A stretch of 64,000 nt of DNA from Portunus trituberculatus. Its lineage: Eukaryota > Arthropoda > Malacostraca > Decapoda > Portunidae. The notes under the pieces are model-generated. The model was not told where the DNA came from. It did no database searches and was given only the letters and a program-made list of their open reading frames with translations. The first letter of the stretch is position 1. Each line of letters starts with the position of its first letter. A program made the position numbers and the translations under genes. Location of the stretch: contig NC_059294.1 of NCBI RefSeq assembly GCF_017591435.1, forward strand, positions 15,880,049 through 15,944,048, given 5' to 3'. Below, in pieces: positions 50,306 to 60,044 of the stretch.

Positions 50306-50745
50306 GAGTCCATTGTCAGGACGGGGGAGGAAGGATGGTGGGCGAGTCTATTGTCAGAGTTGGAGGAGGAAGGTTGGTGGGCGAATCTATTGTTAAAAGC
50401 AGGGGAGGAAGGTTGGTGGGCGAGTCCATTATGAGACCTTTACCTGGCGGACGATGATACGAACCCACCTTCCAAGAATTGGACTGGATTACATACAATT
50501 ACTTGCGATTCCATACAATTACTTGTAATTACATACAATTACAAAGGAAACTCAGAGAATGGGGAAGAAAGGTTGTGGTGGGCGAGTCCATTCTCAGAGG
50601 TGGGGGAGGAAGGTAGATGGGCGAGTCCATTATGAGATCTTTTCCTTTACCTTTACGAAACTTCCACGAATTGGACTGGATTACAAATAATTACTTATGA
50701 TTACCTATAATTACTTTAAATTACATACAATTACAAAGGAAACTA
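50306..50745. repeat. 39-bp minisatellite inside a 201-bp duplication
   Basis: GCGAGTCCATTGTCAGAG and GGGGGAGGAAGGTTGGTG form a unit of 38-39 bp with GAGTC at 50306, 50344, 50383 and 50422, and again at 50584 and 50623. A larger block including AATTGGACTGGATTACA and ATACAATTACTTG-type repeats occurs twice with a period of 201 (GGGCGAGTCCATTATGAGA at 50418 and 50619). Confidence 0.88.
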
Positions 50746-51506
50746 CGGCTACCTTGATCTTGATCTTGAGTGGTTCCTCTGACCTGCTCGAACGTCCCTC
50801 TCACTGATTCTAAACAGTAACTATCTAAACAGGTAAGTACTTGATTGTCTTTTCCAGCGGTCATCTCATACGCCTTGTACACCAGATTCATTCCCTTATT
50901 TAAAGTGAACAACTAAAAGGATGAACTAGTAATTGATAAGAGGGTCTTGTGTCAGAAATTGAAAGTGACTCATTGTGCTTTAGAAACAACTTTATTTACT
51001 GTGCCTTGGTTACAAATAAAGTGAACGAACCTTTGTCAACATTTACTTATTTCACCTTGGTATAATATAGTAGTAACACATCTGAGGTCAGGAAGCTATA
51101 CATAGCAACACTTTAACCATGAACACTGTGGTGGATTAACATTTATACACGTAATACATAATCAGCGAGGCACACTGGTCTTTACAAATGCTCCCCAGGA
51201 TGAGTCGAGCTGTGGTAAGGTGAGTGCAGCTGTAGCTATCCCTGGTGAACCACAACGCTGTGCTTAGGCCACGTCCTTCACCACCACTGAGGCCACCAGT
51301 TATGGACGAAGTGTTGGAGCTTGGGTGAGCAGCATTTCCTCGTCACTCATTTCAAGGATGATAATGAGTACAACTCTGTACAACTCTGCGTCATAACGGA
51401 AGACCTTACGTGTTAGATGTTGTGGGAACCATCTGCCATAAGGCACAATGGCTCTGTCACAGACCTCTCCGGTAAACACTTCTCTGAAAAGAATAGTGGC
51501 AGGTCT

Positions 51507-51511
<5 letters not shown>
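50746..51511. other. No gene seen
   Basis: Short GATCTTGATCTTGA repeat at 50755. No coding or mobile-element signal recognised. Confidence 0.4.

Positions 51512-51585
<74 letters not shown>
51512..51585. repeat. (GA)n microsatellite
   Basis: About 37 GA units. Confidence 0.96.
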
Positions 51586-51589
<4 letters not shown>

Positions 51590-51671
51590 TGTTGTTGAGG
51601 ATTAATTTATTGCACCCTTGACGTCACACAAAGGAAGTTTTGGGGACCATATATAAGATTTCCAGTGACTA

Positions 51672-51672
51672 T

Positions 51673-51742
<70 letters not shown>
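51672..51742. repeat. (CA)n microsatellite
   Basis: About 35 CA units; on the minus strand it lies 3' of a truncated LINE RNase H region. Confidence 0.96.
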
Positions 51743-51744
<2 letters not shown>

Positions 51745-51759
51745 GAATATAAAAAATAA

Positions 51760-52480
51760 CTAATTCGTATAACCACACTGTAATGGTGTGTAATGGTTTG
51801 CATGTCTTAGGACGATGTGTGCATGGCTGCTGATTCTGTCTGTGTGGATGATGAAAAGTCTGTAGTTCTGGCGACTGCGGTGGTGGTGGTGGTGGGTGAG
51901 GTCGTATTTGGTGTTCCTCTCATCACACACGAAACCAGCACCAGCAGCCCTGCCTGTCCTTGGATCGGTGGAGCCGTCTGTGTAGTATTTAGCCGTGTGG
52001 GCAAGCGTGCAGTGTTGGTGGTGTGCAGGCAGAATTGTTTCAATATTGCCGTTACAGTGTCGTGTTTTTTGCGTGGTGATGGCTGGATGGTGACTTGTAA
52101 AGAGGGAGCTGTGTCCCCACCATCGTTGGTGGTGGCCGCTTGTACTGTACATCCTCTCATACTATATCGAAAACACTGAGGTTGTCTGTTGTTCTAACAA
52201 TCCATTTTCCTTGACCACGACGTCCTTGGTAGTGGTGATAGAGGACTAAGGATACTTGGTCGGGATGGTTGCTCTTGCATGTCTTGACAGTGAAGGCGGC
52301 ATTCATGTAGTTTATTCTTTTTACCACTGTTGCCATTTGTGTCTCGCTAGCAGGTTGCCTGTTTTGCTTCATTTCGGTGCGCTGAGAGCAATTCTCAGTT
52401 TCGTTTTGTACCGTCTCTAGCGTGGCAGCGTTGCTGGTGGTGGTGATGGTGGGGAGGGCGGGACTTGATAGACGTCATTG
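51760..52480 (-). mobile_element. I-like LINE fragment: RT end and RNase H
   Basis: Relative of the element at 59.97-64.0 kb. 52372-52157 reads QMATVVKRINYMNAAFTVKT and SNHPDQVSLVLYHHYQGRRG, matching the same linker there (VKYMTANLTLKTSVRADHPD). 52152-51760 has the RNase H start KYYTDGSTDPRTGRAAGAGF and, in the other frame, RTTDFSSSTQTESAAMH. It stops, like the other copy, just after the beta strand that leads to the third RNase H block (HYSVVI), within a few codons of a (CA)n tract. Confidence 0.82.
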
Positions 52481-52509
52481 ATCGAGGTTTATGCAGGTAA
52501 TACTACCAT

Positions 52510-53330
52510 TCACATACTAATGTGGGGCACCTGCAGATGTATTTCAGGAATATATATGGTGGCAAAAGCTTGTGCTAGGCATTCTGCCATAAGTTGAGGT
52601 TCAGTAATTAATTGCCAGAGGAGGATTTGAGAGCCAAAATAAGGTGGAGAGACCTTTTTCTTCTTTATATATTTATAGCGTACTTTAGGTGAATCATTAA
52701 GGTACTGCACAAGAAATTATTCATATTCTGAGTCGAGATTTTTAATGTACGATATTGATGGTTGACATGAAATCATTCAATGCATCAAACGTCACAGGGG
52801 AATTTATACTTAGATGGGAATTAACTGCTTCCCAAGCTCGCTGTTTTAGTCTGATAAGACGCCCATAAACCAACTTCTTTATTTATGAAGGTGTCAACAG
52901 TTTTCCTCATGTACGGCATATCTGAAAAATATAGATGTGTGAATCATTACATGCAGGCTGCGGGGCAAGGGTGTAAGCATTTGTATGTCACCAATTATGT
53001 CGTAGTCAGAAGTAAAGATAACGTCCAAGATGTTAAGAGAAGGAAAAAAAACAGTAGGGTCCTTCACTCACTGTTTAAGTCCTGAAGAAAAAAAAAAAAA
53101 AAAAAAACTCATAAAACAAGTGGTCATTAAAAAAATAAATGGTTACAGTAGGGGATTGAAGGGTCCAGTCAATAGAAAGAAGATTGAAGTCTCCCGGTAA
53201 TATTGATTCTTTGCCACAGCAGTGAAGAAAATTAGATTGTAATAATTGTTGGTTAACGTTAAAAGAATCTGAGGGTGATCGGTACATGAGAACAATATAA
53301 ATATCAAACTGAGTTAAATTAATTGCTTAA
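52510..53330 (-). mobile_element. CR1-like LINE fragment: endonuclease to linker
   Basis: A third LINE type. From 53300 down: DIYIVLMYRSPSDSFNVNQQ, then LLQSNFLHCCGKESILPGDF followed by NLLSIDW (the GDFN block); after broken sequence KLVYGRLIRLKQRAWEAVN; and at 52710-52510 YLNDSPKVRYKYIKKKKVSP, LITEPQLMAECLAQAFATIY, the typical stretch just before the RT domain. The RT itself is missing. An A/T run at 53082-53107 interrupts it. Dead. Confidence 0.75.
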
Positions 53331-55040
53331 GTATTTGGTGCTGTACATTGAGTCATATTAGAGGAGGCTTATTATATTCTTAGCATTAGAGAGTCACCGA
53401 TTTCTCCAATTGTCAACAGTATGAGTGTGATCCTACTCCTGCTCCAATCCTAAGGCAACTCCCCATATCTCTAGCGTATTCCTGAACAGCCCAGTTAGTG
53501 CCTGTTTTAATGCTCCCCACCATTAATTATAAACTCACCTATATTGCCATCTGTCTCACCTGCTTATTCCGGTCTTGATAGCTCTCACTGGTAAAGCTGA
53601 CTTGCTCCTCTATCTCAATATCTTTCATCCCCTTTTTTACTGTAACTGGACACATTTCCTGTTTCTTACTTCTGCCAAATAATACTCAGTCAATACTGTT
53701 CTACTATGGGCACAACTTCCTCCCCGCTGCCTGCCACCTTGCCATCCACAGTAAGCTTCACCCCCAGGAGTGTTGCTGGCACGGGTTCCTCCTAACCGTC
53801 TCCACGCTTCCTTTTATCTTTCTCTGACTTTTTGTAAAGGATCGTTGCATTCACCCCCTCCCATATTACCTCTCATGATTGCCTGAGCTTGTTTCTTTGC
53901 ATCAATATATATATTCCATGCCTCTGTCCATTTTACTTCGTACCTTCCTTCAAATCTACTCCGATCGGAGCACCGCGGCCATGCTGCACCGCCTTATTAC
54001 CTGTTGCTTGACGTGCCTGGCTCACCTCCCTCCTCACTCCACGCCTCGCGCCGCCTCCTGCCTGGTATCCTCCTGAGCTACGGCCATCCTGGGAGTCCCG
54101 GCGAAATTCTGACGAGCCACAACACGCGTGATTGTGGCAGCTTGGCTGTTTTTCTTGAGAACGAACACGTGCACGGTGCTCGACCTTCCACAGGTTACTT
54201 ACCAAGCAGTGGGTAGTGCGCAGCATGGCGCGCACAAAGTGACCTGTTCCTTGACGCGGTAATTTATGAATCACAAGGATTTATTTATTTACTTTATTAA
54301 TTACCTTTTATTTTTTTTAATATCACACAAGTCTTAGGTTTGAGTTCGAGAAAAAGCCAGTAAATTCATGTTGATGCATAAAGTTTAATGAAAGCATCCT
54401 GGTAACGAAGGGAAGCCGTGTGAAAGTGGACAAATAATAGAATGAAAGATATGCTTTATGAAGTATGTTTTAATGAACCGTTCGCAACACAACACAGTAT
54501 TGACCTACATTGAAATGATACACAACTATTACTTAATCCCTTTCACTACGGTAACTATATGATGTCATGATAAGGTGTACAAGAACAATACAATACAATG
54601 AAAGTACTCAAGTCAGCAGCAGCAGCCTTCCATGTTACTTGTCAGGTGATGAAATGCACCATTGTGAAGCTGTATGAAGTAAATGTTGATAAATGGTTTT
54701 TACATCGCTCTTGCTTGGACTGAATAAGTATGAATATTGACTGAAGAGTGCAAGATGACCTCCAGTGAACAAAAGGAGTGATAGAGTGTATAGTTTGAGA
54801 AGAAAGGCAGGAAGGGAGTGAAAGCTCATAAGTCTCCAGTAAATGTCTTCTTACTTTGTATCTCCCAGGTGCAGGAGTCAGATTAATAAATACCTTGAAA
54901 AAAATTATAATGTTGTTGATCAAGAGCTTACCTATTCTCAAATACACAATCTACCTGTCTATTAAAACTGGAATGAATGAATGATGTATAGCTATGTATA
55001 AGCCAAGCCACAGCTGATGTCACCTCAGACCTGATGTATC
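53331..55040. other. No gene seen; GC-rich patch at 53930-54240
   Basis: The GC-rich patch has many CpG and a 113-codon minus frame of Arg/Ser/Gly-rich composition; it might be a CpG-rich promoter or first exon, but no start, splice site or domain supports this. Confidence 0.35.
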
Positions 55041-55044
55041 TTAA

Positions 55045-55250
55045 CCCCTTCAGTACCTTGCCATAATTTCATATTCATTCCGCTTACTATTTGGTGATTT
55101 TATACAGCTTCAGAAACTAATGTGAGGATTAAAATAGTGAAGACACTGGCCATTAATCTTCTGACCTTCATAGATTCTTCCAAATGTATATAAAATTGTC
55201 TAATCACACCAAGAATTCATGATAAAAAATGCATTCCAGTACTGAAGGGG
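55045..55250. mobile_element. 206-bp piggyBac-type MITE
   Basis: Flanked by TTAA (55041-55044 and 55251-55254). Inverted ends CCCCTTCAGTAC are perfect for 12 bases; beyond that GGAATGCAT/ATTCATTCC-like matches continue. AT-rich interior without coding capacity. Confidence 0.9.
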
Positions 55251-55254
55251 TTAA

Positions 55255-56000
55255 GGTTACATTCACAATATCAAACACTGAACTGCTGGAATGTGCCACA
55301 GCTGAAAACCTTCCCACAATTTTTTCTACTCAATGTCATGGTTTCTGAATACAAGTTGACTTCAGGAACACCAAACCAATACACACCCACCAAACACCCC
55401 ACAGGACACCACAACCACCACCACAACCTTATGCCACTCCTGACTCACTGCCCCATCACCCACATCACCATTTACCCCATCTACACATTCACCACAAATA
55501 CAGAATTAGATAGCAGCATATCAGTGGGCATTTTTTTTTTTTTTTTTCTCCTTTTTCTTGCCCCAGGTCAGTGTCCCTCTTACAGATGAGGAAGGCATCG
55601 CTATTAGTATCATTGGCTGGATATGTACTGAACGCTATTCATGTCTCTACCTTGTCTAAGAGAAATACAGAAGAAGGTAGTTATTAGGCTTATTTAGATG
55701 TAAAAATGTCAATTCTTGCTGTGTCCAAGAACATTGAAATAGTGAATTTTTTGTGATTGGGAATATAGAAATGCTGCTTTTTATTCATCTAAATACAGTA
55801 ATGATTAAAATATATATAATGTCTGAGTCCTGGATTCTAAACACCTTTTTTGTAGCTAATATAAAAATATACACTGATTTTTCATCCAAATCTCAGTATG
55901 TGCATTTACTGCCAACAATACCAAACCAGTTCATATTTTCTCCCTGCAAACAAGCAAACAATGAGCATCACTCCTGAATGCACCACCACTGCACCACACT
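55255..56000. other. No gene seen
   Basis: CCACCA-rich low-complexity sequence at 55375-55470 and a T run at 55531-55547. Nothing else supportable before the gap. Confidence 0.4.
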
Positions 56001-56500
56001 NNNNNNNNNNNNNNNNNNNNNNNNNNNNNNNNNNNNNNNNNNNNNNNNNNNNNNNNNNNNNNNNNNNNNNNNNNNNNNNNNNNNNNNNNNNNNNNNNNNN
56101 NNNNNNNNNNNNNNNNNNNNNNNNNNNNNNNNNNNNNNNNNNNNNNNNNNNNNNNNNNNNNNNNNNNNNNNNNNNNNNNNNNNNNNNNNNNNNNNNNNNN
56201 NNNNNNNNNNNNNNNNNNNNNNNNNNNNNNNNNNNNNNNNNNNNNNNNNNNNNNNNNNNNNNNNNNNNNNNNNNNNNNNNNNNNNNNNNNNNNNNNNNNN
56301 NNNNNNNNNNNNNNNNNNNNNNNNNNNNNNNNNNNNNNNNNNNNNNNNNNNNNNNNNNNNNNNNNNNNNNNNNNNNNNNNNNNNNNNNNNNNNNNNNNNN
56401 NNNNNNNNNNNNNNNNNNNNNNNNNNNNNNNNNNNNNNNNNNNNNNNNNNNNNNNNNNNNNNNNNNNNNNNNNNNNNNNNNNNNNNNNNNNNNNNNNNNN
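56001..56500. other. Assembly gap (500 N)
   Basis: Exactly 500 N; length is a placeholder. Confidence 1.
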
Positions 56501-57118
56501 AGCGTGTACAGTTTGGTGTGCACGGACATTGAGCCACAGACATCTTTGGGAAAAGAAACCCTCACGAGAACACTTGTAATTGTAACACCTGCATGTGTCA
56601 CTCACAATATCTATTACTGTGTGTATTGTTACGTGTATCCATTCCATGTTCTGTGTGTATCCACGTGGTTAATGTGTGCTTTGTTCATGTGAGAGGGAAA
56701 ACTGGCCAAGGGCAACAGAAACAATCAAACAAAAAGACCCACTGAGATGCCAGTCTCCGAGCAGGTCCGAGAGTTAGCCACAAGAATGGGATAAATGTCT
56801 TGGAACCTTCCTCTTATCTTGTGTGTTTATCTTCCTTGGTGGTGCGTGTTGCATCTCAGGGGAAGGTCACCCGCCATGCACTCACCACTCGCCAGGTGTG
56901 CCTTCACACACCACCCGCACAGACACCTTCCTCTCCCTCTCCTGTCCTGGACTGCCACACACCTCGCTAGGCCCGTGTTGATGTTTGCCTCGCCGGGTCA
57001 CGCTCTTTCCGTGTCCGCCGCTGTAAAAGTTCTGTGCTTGGGCGTAACAAGTGATGTGTGATTGGCCAATTAAGGGGATATCATACTGGCCTATGATACG
57101 TGGTTCTTGGATCCGGCC
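56501..57118. other. No gene seen
   Basis: AAGGGCAACAGAAACAATCA and CCCACTGAGATGCCAGTC (56709-56757) look like a dispersed repeat tail, but no boundary was found. Confidence 0.3.
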
Positions 57119-57265
57119 CCGCTAACATATGTCACACAAGCTGGCGGCGTTCTTGTTATATAAGGCAAACGGCCCAGGAACCAAGACCAACCCTAATCAA
57201 AACAAACCACAATAAAACCATGCCGCTCATACCTCAATCTGTGCTTCGTCCTGACATTGTATTTA
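57119..57265 (+). repeat. Fold-back inverted repeat, left arm
   Basis: CTAACATATGTCACACAAGC, GGCAAACGGCCCAGGAACCA, AGACCAACCCTAATCAAAAC and GTGCTTCGTCCTGACATTGT recur inverted at 57486-57640 with about 15-20 percent differences. The loop holds (AT)n tracts at 57380-57453. Confidence 0.85.
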
Positions 57266-57379
57266 CACTTCCTTTTATTAAAGAAAAGAAGAAAAAGAGA
57301 CTAGAGAAGAACTGAGACGTGCACGACGGCAACTTTGGAGTCGAGGATGTTTGTTTGCCATGAGTCCAAACTATGGATA

Positions 57380-57453
<74 letters not shown>
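57380..57453. repeat. (AT)n in the fold-back loop
   Basis: Two AT tracts separated by TTTATATTA. Confidence 0.95.
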
Positions 57454-57485
57454 AGTTTCTTTTTCTTCTTATCTTCAATAATAGT

Positions 57486-57640
57486 AAATGTAAATGCAAT
57501 GGCAGCACGAGGCACAGGTTGAGGTTATGAGCAGCATGGTTGTTTTGATTAGGCTTGGTCTTGGTTGTTGGGCCGTTTGCCTAGCATGGCAAGAACGCGG
57601 GAGGCTTGTGTGTGATATGTTACGTTCACCGGTTAAACTG
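57486..57640 (-). repeat. Fold-back inverted repeat, right arm
   Basis: Inverted partner of 57119-57265. Its outer end overlaps the start of the probable solo LTR: inverted, CGTAACATATCACACACAAG aligns with CGCTAACATATGTCACACAA of the left arm. Confidence 0.85.
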
Positions 57641-58275
57641 GTAAGATTGGCATCGGAGAGCCGGTGAACAATAACAATAAAAAAAAACACTGCAGGTTCA
57701 ACTGGTGAGGAAATGCAAAAGGGGGTCACTTTAAAAAGCTACTTTAATAACCCATAATGAAATTGACACATATATAACAAGAAACATGAAACACAGATAT
57801 ATAACATGAAACACAGGAAAATGACATACACATATAACACAGTAATAAATACAACAATAAAGAACCCAACTTAATACCTAACAATAATCCTAATCCTATA
57901 TAGAGGCAATGTGGAAAACACGGACGAGGAGAAGTGATACTTATGCGGTGTCGCAGTGGTGAAATGCTGGGTGATGGTTGATCCCACGGCAGAACCAAGA
58001 GGCGTTGTGTTCACTGGTTGAGGCTTGGATCTCAACTCCCAATCCAGAAAACCAAGAGCTGGCTCAACACTTTCGGTTGAGTCGAAAGGGGCCGCGTGAA
58101 TCCAACTTCGGGACAGTAGCCGGGCTTCATGAAACGGTGACGTGGAAGGTTCACGAGACGATGGCGTGGAAGGTTCACGAGACGGTGACGTGGAAGGGGA
58201 GGCGGAGAGGTGGCGAACGAGGTAACAAGCAGAGGAGGTGATGGTAGTAATGCATGTTACGGGCGGGCCGTAACA
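57618..58275. mobile_element. Probable solo LTR (658 bp)
   Basis: Begins TGTTACGTTCACCGG and ends GGGCCGTAACA, so the ends are a 7-bp inverted repeat TGTTACG/CGTAACA with the TG...CA rule, and it is flanked by GATA on both sides (57614-57617, 58276-58279). No internal coding region is attached, as expected after recombination between two LTRs. Shared CCGTAACA termini near 35.6 kb suggest related elements. A 4-bp duplication is weak evidence by itself. Confidence 0.52.
58131..58198. repeat. 24-bp tandem repeat, about 2.8 copies
   Basis: CGTGGAAGGTTCACGAGACG plus four bases repeats at 58141 and 58165, then partially at 58189, within the probable solo LTR. Confidence 0.9.
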
Positions 58276-59152
58276 GATATGTTTTGCACCAAGAATCATG
58301 GCCCGTGTTCTGCCAGGGAGCCACTTGGAGGCACGTCACCCGTAACTAAGTCTCAAAAGGGTTTTCACTTCGCAGGCCAGCTTAGGCAGCTGATACCCCC
58401 TTTACTGTCCTGTGGCTGATGGAAACTTTGTGAAACCCTCAGTGTGTCTCCCTGGGTTTGTGTTGATGTTTGACTTACAAGGGTGTGTGGCGGAGTCTGA
58501 GGTGCAGTGTGTTTGTATGCCTGTGTGTGGTGTGTTTAAGTAGGTTGTTGTTTTCTCTGTGTGTGGATGTGTGTTTGTCTGTGTGTGGTGGTACATTTTG
58601 TTGTGTTGTTTATGTAGTGAGTATAAATAGGCTGTTCTTATTGTTGTTTTTGTTGTTGTTGTTAAGTTATTGTCTTTGTTCATTCTTATTTTTCTTTCTC
58701 CATCTGTTCCTTTCCTAATGATTTTTCTTGTTCTTCGGTTTATTTGTATTTTATCTTGCTCTTTTTATCATTTTTTTTCCTTCGATCCTAAAAAAAAGTT
58801 TTATATCTTACTTACGAATTCTACTACAACTACTACTACAACTACTACCGTAGTTTTCTCATACGTACAGTAGTGGTAGTAATAGTAGTAGTCGTAGTAG
58901 TAGTAGTGGTGGTGGTAGTGGTGGTGGTGGAAAATACAGTGTAACAATCTTATCTTGTATGAATTGAAGGGTGTGGGAAGGTGTGGACTTGCATCTGGTA
59001 TCGCTGCATTGACACGTGATACACTCAACGTATTGTTTTATTTACTTATTTAGTTATTTCTGTGTGTCATGTGTACAAGAGAGAGAGAAAGAATAATAAC
59101 GCAACAAACAGCAGAAACAACAGTAATAATAATGAGGATGATGATGATGATA

Positions 59153-59153
<1 letters not shown>
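58276..59153. other. No gene seen
   Basis: GT- and GTT-rich low-complexity sequence and (GTA/GTG)n at 58866-58930. No coding or mobile-element signal. Confidence 0.4.

Positions 59154-59209
<56 letters not shown>
59154..59209. repeat. (AAT)n microsatellite
   Basis: About 18 AAT units. Confidence 0.95.
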
Positions 59210-59210
<1 letters not shown>

Positions 59211-59397
59211 TCATAGCAAGCGTTATTCCTTCGTTCCTTCTCTCACATAGCTATACATTCTCATATCTATCTAATTATTGACACGGCTCCTAATATGGCA
59301 TAGTCACGCCCACTCATCAAGGCAACGACTGTGATTGTCTGGCCAGTTAGAGGTTGCAGGGCTTATCCACCACACCGAACAATCACCAATCACATAC

Positions 59398-59626
59398 TGT
59401 AGGAATATCTCTGGGTAGGACTGAGACTATAGTAAAGACACACCGCACCAGTGACACCACACACCACACCCCGAGACAGTGAGGTCACCCACCACTGGTG
59501 AACACTGGCTACACAGTTGCAGGCCCTCCCATGTGCTTTGCTCCATCCAGGCACTCTAACCTCACACCCTCCTGACTTCTCCAGCTTTCTCTGTTTACCC
59601 AAGCATGCTAACCACTTTAATACGCG

Positions 59627-59652
<26 letters not shown>
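59398..59652 (-). mobile_element. tRNA-headed SINE, diverged copy
   Basis: Inverted relation to the SINE at 22098: GGTAGGACTGAGAC, TGGTGTGTGGTGTCACTGG, GAGGTCACCC and TGGTGAACACTGGCTACAC correspond to body parts there. The head keeps box A-like AAGTGGTTAGCATGCTTGG; box B is degraded. A (GT)n tract at 59626-59652 lies at its 5' end. Confidence 0.7.
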
Positions 59653-59659
<7 letters not shown>

Positions 59660-59967
59660 CCTTCCTTGCTCCACACGCCGTTTTTTTTTTTTTTTTTTTT
59701 TACACGCAGAATTTTTAATGGGTAGTAACAGACAGAGAGAGGGAGGGATAAGGGAGGGAGGGTGTGCGATGGGAGGAGGAGGGGTGCACTTGGCGTGTGT
59801 GTGAAGGTTTACAGTCAATAGTAACACTTCAATACTGAAAAGGAATTAAATGGAGGAGGAGGAGGATGAGGAAGTGAAAGCATACAGAGAATTCTAGAAT
59901 TGCTGCGTGAATGGAGAAAAAAAGATACAACGAAAAAGAAAAAAAAAATGAAACAAAGGAAAATATG

Positions 59968-59968
<1 letters not shown>
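59653..59968. other. No gene seen
   Basis: A 20-base T run at 59682-59701 and purine-rich low-complexity sequence. Frames continuing from the neighbouring LINE through the (GA)n tract are not real. Confidence 0.5.

Positions 59969-59969
<1 letters not shown>

Positions 59970-60040
<71 letters not shown>
59970..60040. repeat. (CT)n inside/after RNase H frame
   Basis: About 35 CT units; on the minus strand it translates as an ERERER run fused to the RNase H segment. Confidence 0.97.

Positions 60041-60042
<2 letters not shown>

Positions 60043-60044
<2 letters not shown>

Noticed and set aside
50306..50660. CRISPR-like array
   Set aside because: The regularly spaced unit is a contiguous 39-bp minisatellite without unique spacers, in a eukaryotic context.
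53933..54274. 113-codon minus-strand frame
   Set aside because: Composition-driven open frame in a CpG-rich patch, no domain, no splice support.
57100..57729. Similar short proteins on opposite strands (plus 57100-57315, minus 57475-57729)
   Set aside because: Their similarity follows from the inverted DNA repeat; neither has a domain or a clear start.
59829..60042. C-terminal extension of the LINE frame (ERERER run and hydrophobic tail)
   Set aside because: The LINE domain ends at LINTDS; the rest is read-through of (GA)n and flanking non-coding sequence.
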